Shown here: positions 30,301 to 41,900 of the stretch, piece after piece | How the letters are laid out: each line of letters begins with the position of its first letter | How positions within the stretch are numbered: the first letter of the stretch is position 1 | Assembly: GCF_030936135.1 (NCBI RefSeq) | Contig: NC_082600.1 | Coordinates: forward strand, 4,774,001 to 4,838,000 | Direction: 5' to 3' | DNA: 64,000 nt | Source: Gavia stellata | Lineage: Eukaryota > Chordata > Aves > Gaviiformes > Gaviidae | Position numbers and translations under genes: made by a program | Notes under the pieces: model-generated | Told to the model about the DNA's origin: nothing | The model's database searches: none | Seen by the model: the letters and a program-made list of their open reading frames with translations, nothing else

Positions 30301-32842
30301 GTCCCTGGGGTCCCTGTGAGCCAACTCATCACCGGCACGGGGCAGAGCTGACGTTGCTGGAGAGGCAGATGCCAGTGCCCTCACAGCACAACATGACGGT
30401 GTTCTCAGTGACGAAACAGGGTCTTCTCAAAGCAACCTCTTGACAACGGCTAAACAAATATAGCGTGAGCAGTGCTTCCCACGCAAACCAGTATTTCCTA
30501 GTGCTTTCACCAGCACCCAGATGCTGCCGCTTCTTCTCTTTCCCCTTCAGCTGCGCACCTATCCCCCGTTGCAGCTCACACCAGAGGGTTAAACGCGCTC
30601 TTCCTCCCAGCCCTCGTCCCCCATCGCCTGGCGATCACTGCCTCCTGCATCGGGCGAGTCAGCGCGTGCCGCTTTCGCAAGGATTTAGGCTGCAACGCCT
30701 AATTTACCACTAACGGGGCTTAAGAAGGAGTGTTTGTGCATCCAGACTGAGAGCTGATCGGCGTGGTGGGGTCATGCGTTCAGGCTGGAAGATGGGCGTT
30801 TCGCACCCTGCTCCAAAATGTGCTGTATGTAGAATTAGATTAGGTATTCCAGGCCTGGCATCGTCTTTTCTTCTATTTTCTTCAGTGCGGAAGAGATCTG
30901 TGTCCTCCTCCTCCCCAGCCCCAGGTAGGACAGACCTTGGAAGATCGCTGCTGCTTTCACGGTGAATTCAGACCCGAGGTCATCCCCGAACCCCAGACTG
31001 GGCACAGGAGAATGAGTATAAATACAAATTTTTAAGGGCTGCCCCATCCACTTTGGATACGTAGACCCATGTAGGTTTTAGCGTTTACTTTTTATTTTTA
31101 CTTTTCTTATACATCTTTTTTTGTGTTTGTTTTCGGCAGGGCTTATTTGTATGAATTGCACTTCACCATCCAAGGTAAGGAAAACGCTAGCATCCCAGCG
31201 GCCAATTCCCACACTTTGTTTAGGAATAAATGGAAGAGATGCTGTGTTTAATTATCTCAGCCTGCCTACCATGATATTTTCACTAATACTTGGCTTTAAT
31301 GAGCTAGGAAATCTGGGCCTTTGCATGCTGGTGGATATACTCATCCTTTCTTCAGCTAAATATGTTATGGGATCGCTTCCACGGAGATGAGCAACTGCTT
31401 CCTTTGAACTCATGAACCGTCAAGATTCACTAATTTGCTTAGACCACCTGCTTGGCTAATATTACTGCAGGCCTCTTGTTTTCTCTCTGAATAGGTAAAC
31501 AGAAACGTAGATGGTGCCTAGACGGCACGCGTGTTGCCGGACCAAGCCACCCCGGGATGCCGGCAGCGGAGGTCGGTCAGACCACGCCATCAGCTCTGCC
31601 CCGGCCAAATAACGACAGCGCGGGCGACGCCAAGCCCCGCCAACAGCCTCCGCTCTCTGCCCCGGGACTTGCAGCCCTGCAGAAATGCTCTGGCTCGATC
31701 TGTGAAGATCCCGAGGAATTGCCATCTAAAATAGAATTATCCTGCTGCTCCACTCGCTCTGCCTTGTGTTTGTGCAGAGCTGGCTGGGGTGTCTCTGCTC
31801 CCGGGGCACACTGTCTGCACATGGGATGGTCCATCCGTGGGGAAGAGAGTTGACCACGGAGGTGGTGACGAGTCCCTCCACCCCAGCCGATTAGCCCCAG
31901 AAAAGGAGATTTGCTTCCAGCCAGCTTGGGGATCCTTCTATCGCACTGATCTGCACGGGCACCCGCCCCGCGACGCATCTTGTGATGCAGCAGGGTATTT
32001 CTTCCACGAGTCGCAGATGTATTTTTTAATTACCATAGAGACCTCCAAACGTCACAGCGTACGCTGTTACGTCAGGATCTCACTGCTCTGCGTCTGCTTC
32101 CTGGGGACGCTATGGGGAATAGCTGCTTGCAGTCTCCCGCGTGGCGGATGATTATTTTGGGGTTTATTATCAGGTGCGCTCTTGATGTCTTCTGGAACAC
32201 GGGACGGACTCTGTGGCTTCGGTCCTTTTACTGTCACTCATTCGTGACTTGCTGTATGTGGGGGGACACCATCTCTCGCCGATCTGCCCGGCCTCGCAGA
32301 GGGCTGTGTTTGATGTTTCAGCCCTAAATATTCTTCCGATCGCTGCTATTACCGCTCTAGACGTGCGAAATGCAAAACCTGAGAGGCGTTATCGGCAAAG
32401 CAAGCTTGGCAACCCTTAAATTAGCAATGTGCAAGCTCACGCCGTTCTGCCTGGAGCTCCTCGTGCTGTTAACGCCGACAGTTTAACGAGCCTCGCTCCG
32501 TCTTCCCGTGCAAGACGTGCACACCGGCGCGACAGATGGGGTATCCTCCCAGCTCCGCAGGCCCCCCCTCAGCACGCCCGGACGGCGGGAGGGCTGTTGG
32601 CACCCAGGTGAGGAGAAGGGGACTCTTTGCTTGACCATTTATTAGGAAGGTGCCGGAGGATGAGACAGATGGCTGGGGTTTGTTGGCAGGGAACTCCACT
32701 CCTGTTTGTTTCATTAGTCACCAGACGTACGGAAAGCTAAAGCGCGTTACGTGCAAACTCGTAAGCGGGGTGAGATGGACCGTTCGCGCTTGGAGCTGCT
32801 GGAAGTGACTCGGTGATCCTCATCTCGCAGTCCTACTGCAGG
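27365..32842. other. Intergenic, no gene recognised
   Basis: GC content rises toward SAMD4A. The 220-codon open frame at 29391-30053 has no recognisable domain and composition typical of chance. One exon-like segment (31140-31174) is reported separately. Confidence 0.5.
31140..31174 (+). other. Exon-like 35-nt segment, unproven
   Basis: A long pyrimidine tract ending CGGCAG (31133-31139) is followed by 35 nt and a strong donor, CAAG then GTAAGG at 31175. One frame is open through it. No known protein is recognised. It could be a noncoding exon of an upstream SAMD4A or lncRNA transcript, or chance. Confidence 0.2.
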
Positions 32843-33290
<448 letters not shown>

Positions 33291-34280
33291 CGATGCTCCT
33301 GCACATGGGACCGGGCATTCCCGGTGGCGTCGGGCAGCCTTTAGCCACATGCTTTGCTTTTTAAGCCGAAGGGTGCACAAACCCGGAGTTTTCCTCTCTC
33401 CAGCACCCACCGGAGCGCGCAGCCACTTTTGGGGAGTGGATTCACCGGTGGAAGCGTTCAGCCCCTGGTTTGCCGGGATCCCATCACGTCTTCCTCTCTT
33501 GCCATCTCCCAATGCCTCAGCACGTCTCTCACTCACCTCGGAGCTTCCCTGTCCGTCGAGCAACAGGGACTGGAAATTGCTGCAAAGGTTCCAGTGTCGC
33601 TTCGTCCCTGAAGCCGTGCGGGGAGCAGACGTTCGACATCCTTCCGCTGTGCCCACGAATAAACACACTTTACGCCTTTATTTCGGCTTTATAAAGATTC
33701 TGCTCAAGATTCGCTGTTTTCTTGCAAACGCTTGTGCTGGGGCTTTGGGGGTGGTTCCCCCCCCAATTTCCTGTCTTGGATAGAGCGGTGGATAGACCCT
33801 TGAATAGCAGGGAAATAAAATCTGCGGGGGAAATCGATAGCCCGAAACACAAATCTCCGTGCCCCCGTTAGCGCTCGCGGGGTGAAACCCACCCAAACCC
33901 CGCGGCAGCATTTACCACCGATGCAAAAAGTCCCCCAAAAAATTATAAAATCATTTTTTTAAAGCCCTTTTTTAACGATGCGACATTTACCGCAGCACAA
34001 AGTAGCATTTTCCACACCCCCCCCCCCCAAAAAAAATAACCAACCCACCCTGCCATTACCCCGCACTCCACTAGATGGTGGTTTCCTCCAGCGGGAAATC
34101 CGCAGTTGGGGGGGGGGGGGACACACACACCGGGGCAGTGACTTCGGGCTAAGGGCCGTCCCACACCCCCCCCCGCACTGGAGGAGCACCCCGAATTCCC
34201 GGGGGGGGGGGATTGCACGGGAGCGCAGGGAGTTGCGCGGCGTTTGCGCGGCGTTTGCACGGGTTTGCAACCGGCGGAGC

Positions 34281-34386
34281 GCGCGCGCCGGGGGAAGGGG
34301 AGGGGAGGCGGGGGGGGGGGGGGGACGCGCGCGGCGCGCGCGTCCCCCCCCCCCCCCGCCTCCCCTCCCCTTCCCCCGGCGCGCGC
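34281..34386. repeat. 106-bp near-perfect palindrome
   Basis: The left arm starts GCGCGCGCCGGGGGAAGGGG and continues to a run of 15 G. The centre is ACGCGCGCGGCGCGCGCGT. The right arm is a run of 14 C followed by the reverse complement of the left arm, ending CCCCCGGCGCGCGC. The asymmetries are one base in the homopolymer and the central base. Almost no spacer is present. Confidence 0.9.
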
Positions 34387-34407
34387 CCCGCCCCTCCCCG
34401 CCCCCCA

Positions 34408-34415
34408 TGACGTCA
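34408..34415. promoter_or_regulatory. SAMD4A: cAMP response element (TGACGTCA)
   Basis: Exact palindromic CRE, 195 bp upstream of the leader-exon donor, in a CpG island. This is the classic CREB/ATF site. Confidence 0.75.
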
Positions 34416-34420
34416 CCGCT

Positions 34421-34428
34421 ATGCAAAT
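34421..34428 (+). promoter_or_regulatory. SAMD4A: Octamer element (ATGCAAAT)
   Basis: Exact POU-factor octamer, 5 bp after the CRE. It marks the probable core promoter, with transcription likely starting just downstream, around 34440-34480. Confidence 0.65.
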
Positions 34429-34439
34429 GAGCGGCATGT

Positions 34440-34609
34440 GGGGAGCGGGGGCTCGGCGCGCCGCCGGGCTCAGTCTCGCGCCGCGGAGCCGCCGCTGCCG
34501 CCGCTCGCGCCCCGCGCCCCCCCTTCCCCCCTCCCCTTTCCCCGCCATGGCACGGCCCCCCCCAGCGCCGCGCCGTCCCCCCCCGCTCCCCGGGGCCGGT
34601 GTGAGTCAG
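34440..34609 (+). other. SAMD4A: SAMD4A noncoding leader exon 1 (5' limit approximate)
   Basis: It ends in an ideal donor (AGTCAG then GTGAGT at 34610). It contains an ATG in excellent context (GCCATGG, ATG at 34547) that starts an upstream ORF. No TATA box is seen, so the 5' boundary is a guess from the CRE/octamer position. Confidence 0.55.
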
Positions 34610-34704
34610 GTGAGTGTTTTAGTGCGGAGGGGGGTAACTTTTTTTTGGGGGGGGGGGGGGGGGGTGCATACGACGACTCACTTCCCCCCCCCCCCCTTTA
34701 GCTG

Positions 34705-35150
34705 TGCGTTGGTGCAGTGGGGACACCCACTGGATGCATTGGGGGGGTTGCTTGTCCCCCCCTAAACAGGGGTGCTGGGTGCATGGGGGGGTTGCTTATT
34801 CCCCCCCCCCGCCATGCGGTTCTGCATGTGGGGGGGTTGCTTATCCCGGGGTGCTGGATGCATTGCGGGGGTTGCTTACCCCCCCCCTCCCCGGGGGGTG
34901 CTGGATGCGCTGAGGGGGGGCTTCCCCCCACCCCTGGGTGCTGTTGGAGGGGAGTTCCCTCTCTTCCCCCGGGGTGCTGGATGCATGGGGGGGTTGCTTG
35001 TCCCCCCCCACTGCGTGGGGGTTGCTTACACCCCCCACGCCCCCGTGCTGCTGGGTGCACCCTGGGGGGGGGTGCTCCCACCCCGTGCTGGGTGCGCTGG
35101 GAGGGGGTGCAAACCGGGCTTGGGTGGGGGGGGGTGGGTGCTCCCTGCGC
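34705..35150. repeat. Degenerate G-run/C-run minisatellite
   Basis: About nine or ten imperfect copies of a 35-65 bp unit of the form GGGTGCTGGATGCAT, a G-run, TTGCTTGT, then a C-run. It lies inside the SAMD4A leader intron. Each unit pairs G-runs with C-runs, so hairpins and G-quadruplexes are both possible. Confidence 0.8.
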
Positions 35151-35279
35151 TGGGGGTGTCGGAGATCTCCTTGAGGGGGAGGAAGGCAGCGGGGCTGCGG
35201 TGCTCGGGCCGCTGCGTGCCAGGGCCGAGGGCGAGCCTTCCTCCTCCTCCTCCTCCTGACGCCCCCCTCTCTCTTCCAG

Positions 35280-35707
35280 GTGTGAGGCCCCCGGCGCCCC
35301 CCGCCGGGAGGAGGCCGCCCCCGCCGCTCCCTGCCCTGCCCGCCGCAGCCTGGCCGGGGGCAGCCCCGACGCTGGGCTTTTCCTTTTTTTGGCTTAATTT
35401 TTTGGCCGCCCCCCTCCCTCCCTCCCTCCCTCCCTCCGTGTCGCCGTCAGGGAATCCAGCACCGCACCGAAGCCAGAAGAGAGGGAGCAAAACCCAACCC
35501 AGGCCGAAAGCTGCGTCCGAACCAAAACCCACCCTTTTCATTGCGAAGGAGATTCTTTTCTTTTTTTTTTTTAAATAATTTTTATTATTATTATTTTTTA
35601 ATCCTGACCCAAGGCGCAGGGGAGGAAGCGGAGTCGGGGCGGGGAGGCTTTCCCGGTTATTTATTTTCTCCCCCCGCAGCGGTGTCTCCTCCGGCCGCCG
35701 GCTCACC
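35280..35707 (+). other. SAMD4A: SAMD4A 5' UTR part of the first coding exon
   Basis: A good acceptor (CCTCTCTCTTCCAG, AG at 35278-35279) opens an exon with GTGTGAGG. The leader contains a (CCCT)n tract at about 35411-35437 and a T/AT-rich stretch (35551-35602). A second plausible acceptor (TTCTCCCCCCGCAG, AG at 35678-35679) would start the exon only 28 nt before the ATG. Confidence 0.5.
35411..35437 (+). repeat. (CCCT)n microsatellite in the SAMD4A leader
   Basis: About six tandem CCCT/CCTC units inside the predicted 5' UTR. The region is a pure pyrimidine tract. Confidence 0.8.
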
Positions 35708-35903
35708 ATGATGTTTCGAGACCAGGTTGGCGTCTTGGCCGGTTGGTTCAAGGGCTGGAACGAGTGCGAGCAGACTGTTGCGCTGCTCTCGCTCCTGAAA
35801 CGCGTCAGCCGGACCCAAGCTCGCTTCCTCCAGCTCTGCCTGGAGCACTCCCTGGCAGACTGCACCGAGCTCCACATCCTCGAAGGGGAGGCCAACAACC
35901 CCG
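35708..35903 (+). CDS. SAMD4A: SAMD4A (Smaug homologue 1) first coding exon, partial gene
   Basis: Encodes residues 1-65 plus one base of Gly66. It starts [20 protein letters not shown], proceeds through [20 protein letters not shown], and ends NNP at donor GTGAGT. This matches my memory of the vertebrate SAMD4A N-terminus, the Smaug similarity region 1 implicated in dimerisation. The protein binds stem-loop (Smaug recognition) elements in mRNAs through a SAM domain and represses their translation in cytoplasmic foci. The SAM domain and all later exons are outside the window. The exon is GC-rich like the rest of the island. The start is chosen at the conserved double Met. Confidence 0.95.
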
Positions 35904-38900
35904 GTGAGTGGTTCGTGCTGCAGCCCTGCTTGAACGATGCTCTAATGCGGGCGAAATTTAAAAAAAAAACCAAAAAAACCCCAAAAACAGGCAATGAAGG
36001 AGGGAGGTCGGGGCGCCGGGGCTCCCCAGCTCGCTTGCATTCTTCTTATATAAATATAAGAAGCTTCTCTTCTTGTATTTGATTTTTCAAGCGGGTTGAT
36101 GGCTTGTTGCAGTTTGATTTTTCACGGCAAACTACTCCGGTCTATGGCGCGGTGTAACTACGGTAGCATGAATGATTGGTGGGGTGGGTTTTTTTTCTTT
36201 CCATCCCCCCCCCTTCCTCCTTCCATGCAGTTTCCTGTGAAATAAGTAAGTCAGGTCACGTAGAGTCTGGATTTTCTAGGCTTCTTTTGGACAACGTGGC
36301 TTGCTTTGCTTTCTGCAACATGCAGAAGCAGCCCGTCACTACCTCAGACGAACTGTTATTTTCTAACAGTTAGAAAGCAGCTGGGTTATCCTTTTTTTTT
36401 TTTTTTTTTTAAATGTGGCAATTCCTATTTCATCATTCAGATCCTGTTTGGACGCATTTTTTCCTCCGGCTCTGAATACCCCCTTGTGTTTCTGTGGAGC
36501 TCTAAGAAAATACGCGTAGGCTGTTTTATGTTACCGAACGTACAGGGTGCATTACAGAAAATGTGCACGGCTACGAAAGCGTATTTTGGTTTTATTTATG
36601 CACCGTTACAAGTTACTCAACTCCGCAGACGTAAATGGAGTTAGAGCAGGATGGAAATGGCACGAGCGATGTGCGAATCGCGCTGTGTGTTAACGTATTT
36701 ATTTATTGGGGGGGGGTGCATTACAAATGTGTATGTTCCGAAGTGTGTATGTGCAGATACATGCCGGGATGCAAGTTGCTTTAAGCAGAGTTTCTGAAAC
36801 ACAGAGTATGAGCCGGGGGGGTGAAATCTGTCTTTAAGTTGCACAGTTCTGTTTCCCCGACCTCTCCAAAAAAAAAAATAAACCCTACAAAAAAAAAAAA
36901 GCAAAGCAACCCCCCCCAGTTTGCAAAGCATCCCTTTTGTTTAAAATCCCGGGGGGGCCCCGGGAGCTCTCGCTTTTCAGGCTGTGCGTGTCGAAGCGGT
37001 GCCGGGGAGCAGCCGGCTGGGTTTCGGGATGGGTGGAAATCTTGCGGCTGGATCCCGAACAGAGCCCCCAGTGTTGACGGGGCGGGAGGAATGCAGGGTT
37101 CTTCTCCAGCTGTTCCCTATTAGAGCACCGAGCCGGCAGGATTTGGCAGCTGCCTCTGCTGCCATTTGATGACAAGGTCCAGCGCAACGCCGTCTTCGAC
37201 CGAGGACGGATTTAAGTCCTTCTGCAGGAAACCAAGCCCGGGGCGCGAAGGGATCGGGGCTGGTTATGGCGGGGGGGGACACGACAAGGCTGGAATTGGC
37301 CGTTCCCTTATATAGCTCGCAGGAATGAGAGGGAGGAATGCTGCCGAGTGCGTCTGGGCGCAATACCGCTGGTTTTATAAACAGCTGAAGGGCTGAACCT
37401 CATCCATTTGGGTGGGGAGGCCCCGGGGGGGCCATGCTCTCTAAACTCAGCTGCTCCGGGATAAATGTGCAGCCTCCCATGCCGGCCTTAGCACAGGCTT
37501 GCTGCGATTCCCGCTGCAAATCGGCGTGAGCAATATATTTTTAATTCTACTTTTTTTTTATCAGCATCGCGATTTTTCATTCAACTTGTGTTTTTGGCGG
37601 TAGCCGTGTCCCCTAGGTTGGTCAGGTAATTAGAGGGGGGGTGTGATTTACCCCCTGACCGCAGAAAAGGTGAATTATGAAGGGGAAAACAGCGTTTTGA
37701 AGTCTTCCCAGATACAAAGTCACGTATGGCGGTCTGCGTGGTGGCATTTGCTGGGTGTAAGCCGGGGTGGAAACCAGGGGTTGGGCCCTCCCCATCTCTA
37801 CTCGTGCGAGCGATCCCTGCTTGCCCCTGTAATCCCATTGACCTTGCTTGGCGCGAGGATTTCTCCTGCGAGCGAAGCTTGGCACCCAGCCTCCTGCCTG
37901 TCCCCTAGTGCCTTTCTGGAGCTGCCTGCGCTTTCCCTGACGTTTCTTCCAAAAATGAGCTGTTCCTCCAGGGCATTTTTAACTCCGATAGCGAAACCTG
38001 GATCTGTCGAGTTCCTCTTTCTGGCCGCACACCCCTCCGTACAGCTTTCCCATGGGATGGATGTATCCATGCATCCTACGGAGCAGGACGTGCGCTTTTC
38101 CGAGCCGCTCAGTCCTGTTGCCGTGGAGGGAAGGGTGGCTGAGGTTTGCAACCAAGAACCGTTGGGAAATAGCTTTTTGTCTCCAGTGTTAATGCTGTCT
38201 TCTTCGTAAAACCACCTGTATTTTTTTAAACCGCTCCTATTCGGTGCCCCTTTCGCAGTCCGGCATTCCTCACTTGCCTGGCAATGGAATCACACCGAGT
38301 TCTCCTGAAAAGCAGCGTCATCGTCTAACCTCGCGTTGCTCTATACTGTTTGAATCCCATTGTTTGCATAACTAATTTGGGCTCGATTCCCTCCCGGGCT
38401 GGGGGCTGAGGTGGCTCCTGGTCCGTTTTCCTGGTGCTTGCTGACTTGGAGATGGTGGCTCCCTGCTTGTCGGTGCCCCACCAGCATCCTTGTTGATGTT
38501 GGGGATGTGGCAACAGCGGTGTGCGAGGGACCGCGAGGTGACCGGGGTGCACAGCCTAGATGGGACGTAGGAGCTGGCTCTAAGACGTGGTGTGGTCACT
38601 TGCAACGAAGCATGGGTGAAATCCTCTGTCTGGCAAGCGGTGTCACCATGAGTTAAGCAACGCCGGTCTGAATGCAACGTGCTGGTCTCATGTGGCGGAG
38701 CAAGTGTCAGAATTGACTTAAACGGTGGGTCCTTGTGAGAAGAGAGTCGTTTCGTACATGCAGGACCTCTTGCTTGCCCCAACCCTGTTGGGGAGGTGGG
38801 AAAACTTGAACGTTATCCCTAGTCCACAGCCGTTAGAAGGAGGTGGCAGCCCTGCTGTGTTCCTTGGTGGATGGGCACCATCCTTGGCAATATCAGCACC

Positions 38901-41900
38901 AACAACTGAGATCAGGAGGGGGCCTAAAGCGAGACCGGAGTACGAAATCCTCGCCGGCTGGTGGAGCTGGGCTCATGAGCCTTCAGGTGTGTGGACCAGG
39001 CATGGAGGAAAACTCCTCTCAGCAAAGGTGTCCGGGTTGTTTCCTGCCTGGTAGACTCTAAGTGAGAGGTCTGCTGTATGGCAGATGAGATGGGAAAACC
39101 TCAAGGAAGAAAAATAACTCTTTTGAACTAGTTAATTGACATGGAGAAGCAAGTATATTTATTTTGAAGGGGTTCTATCGTATTTTTTTTCCACGTTGGA
39201 GTGTGTTTTTGATAACAACAGCCAAGCCCTCCTCGTTAGGACTGCAAACCCAGCGTGGCTCTGCTGCACACAGCCACGTATGACCCTCAAAAAGCCCTGA
39301 GGAGCCTCCTCAGGCTTCTGTGGCTCTTTGGATAGCTGCTCGAGCACGGAGGGGTGGATATAACCACATTGCCCACCTCAGAGGAGAGGCATCCTGCAGA
39401 AAGCGGCGCTGGTGTCTCGGAGCACACCGGAGATGTGGTGGCTACGTGCGGTGCAGGGGCTGCGCGACCACCTGCAATCCGTAGTGCATGTAAAGGTATT
39501 GCTTGATTGTAAAGGTAAAATAGAAGCGAGAAGCAAACACGGAAGGAAATCTATACGTTTCTTCGTTAGGTGAAGTGTACAGCTTGTGGTTATCCTACAT
39601 GGTGGCTATGAGTAGCCTCACAGACCTTTAATGGTTTAACTGGTGAAGAATGTGGGTTGCTGCTAATTCAGTTTGAGTGCCAACGGCTTGGCCTGCCGTG
39701 CATGGGGAAGAATATGGAAACCATATTATCCGTGCCCAGAAATAGAAGTTTCAGGTATTACATAGCGCTATTTAAAAGCCTGCTATAACTTCCTTCCTTC
39801 CTTCCAGCCTGGCCTCGCCGGGCGGCTTCGGTCCCAGCTGCTCGGAGCCGTCAGGACGCGGCGACCTCCTCCGAGCCGCCGGTAAAGGTCAGGCAGGAGC
39901 GTAACGTGCCCCATGGTGGGACCGGAACCCGTGCTCCTCCTGTGCCCACCGGCTGGGGCTGAGGCACCGAGGGGTGCCGGGTATAGCTGCTCTACGGGGT
40001 ACAGACCCTATGAGGAGACGGGGGCTGCTGTATCCATGAAAAGCGGTCCATAGGCTTTTGGCGTTGAGTGCAGGATGCGCTTCTGCTCCCGCCTGCGCGG
40101 ACACCCCCTCTCTGATGGCCAGAGGTGTGACTGAGGCTTTTTTCCAGGATAGTCCCACATCCCATCCCACCAGCCCCGGCTTCGGAGCTGCCGTGGCTTC
40201 CTCGCTCCTGCAGTCTCTGCTGGCTGACAGAGGTGGCCGAAGGCTCCCGTGGGTCCTCCAGGTATCCAAACACACACCCGCACTGATGGTAGTGGGGTGA
40301 CAGCTTTAAGCTCTTGGTTTTGAAGGACAGCAAGCTTTCTTTGCTCTGTGCACAGGACATTAGCTACTTCACGTGTTAAAGCCAAAATCTTTATTTCATT
40401 TTGGCAGGCTGTCAAGTGTCACAACGAGAGCATCAAACCAACCTAGATTTCTCGTCCTGGGAAGGACTGGCCAAAGGAAGAGACAAGGGTTGCAGGGAGT
40501 GGTAATGTCTTTAATTAGACCAAGTGATGCAGCTGGAAAAAATGGCCAAGCACGAAGGTGCACTGGCTCAAAGGAGGGCTTGTGTCGTTGTGGTTTGGTT
40601 TTTTTTTTTTCCCCAACTGTACCAGCTGGTCTATTAAAAGATATTACATGTTCCTGCAGACCTCGCCTCTTATATCCTTAGGTGGCTGTGGCTCCAGCCC
40701 TACGACTGTTGCTGCCACCCCGGCCGTGGACAGTCTCCCAGCTCGTCGGGAAGCTGCTACCCCTCCGCCATGTGAATTTTGCAGTTCGCCCCCAGTGACC
40801 CCCACTGATGGAAAATCATCCCGGTGCCCAATTTGAAGACGGTTCCAAGTTGTTTTTATTTTTCTTGGCTTACAGTTGCGTTGCAATACTGAGCTCTAGT
40901 TTAAGTGCCCTTGGGCTGTGTGAGAGCATCGCTGCGCTGTCCCGTGGAAGGGACCGGAGGGTCTGAGCAGGCATCCTGGGAGGAGGACGGGGCGAGGGGC
41001 TAAGCCCCATGCTCAACGGGATCGGTAGGAAGTTTTAAGTGCAACACTGGACGTTGGCATTGCCTGGTCCCCTCTGCTCACTTGTCTCTGCCCGGAGGGG
41101 GGTATGAGCAGCCCTGCCAGCTCTGCTCTTTAAAAATCATGAGCTGGGACTCTTAAATGGAGAGATCTGTTGGACACTGGCTTCTTTTAATCTGCATGCT
41201 GTTGCTTGAGCTGCTGCCATGCGTCTTGCCCAGGTTTTGTTTGCAAACTTGAGGGCTAAAAGTTATCTATGCTGGGTTTTTTTGGAGAATAGCAAGGGGA
41301 GGGGTATAGAGGTACAGAGCAATGTTAGCCAGGGGCTCTGAGCAAGGCTGCACACCCAGTATTCTCTTGCTATTCAAAGATATTTTTGTTTTTAAAGACG
41401 CTTTTCAGAGTAGCTGTGGGAAGCACCGCAGGCCAGCGTTTGGCTCACGCCAGCCTTGGCTGGAGGCAGGTCTGTGGCGCGGCATGAAGAAGGCTCTCCT
41501 CCTCGCCCTGTTGATGGGACCTAGAGGAGACGCCTCTGGGCTTGTGCTTAACCCTTCTGTATTTTCTCCTATTTGCTTAAAAACACCTTTCCTTGTGGTT
41601 CCTGGCACGCGTCCCTTGCCATCGGAGAAGGAGGGAGAAGCTCCCTGTGGCTCGCTCCCAAAGCACCGGCGGTACGGACGGCGAGGTCTCCTCCGCGGGG
41701 CAGAGCTGACGAGAGCTGGGTCGTTTGCGTGGCGGGTCTGCCTCTTCCCATGCAGCAAAGCTCGCCGGGGGAAACTTTTTTTAGTTTAAAACGAGAGGGA
41801 GGGAGGAAAAAGTTAACTAATGAGAACAGTGTGGTTTGCTGCCTGCAGCATCGCGTGGTGCAAACGGGTCTGCCCGCGGGTGGGCTGCTTTCGCCTAAAG

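Larger units (their letters stand above)
33850..35700. promoter_or_regulatory. SAMD4A: CpG-island promoter and leader region of SAMD4A
   Basis: Very GC-rich sequence with many runs of 8-18 G or C, the palindrome at 34281-34386, a CRE and an octamer near 34410-34430, then leader exons. The long open frames on both strands (for example 33943-34548 and 35026-35994, minus strand) are low-complexity Gly/Pro/Arg chance frames. Confidence 0.8.

Noticed and set aside
33943-34548. 201-codon minus-strand open frame across the palindrome
   Set aside because: Composed of Gly/Ala/Pro/Arg runs from homopolymers and the inverted repeat, with no recognisable protein.
35026-35994. 322-codon minus-strand open frame
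   Set aside because: Antisense of the SAMD4A leader and first coding exon. The sequence is low-complexity, with no domain.
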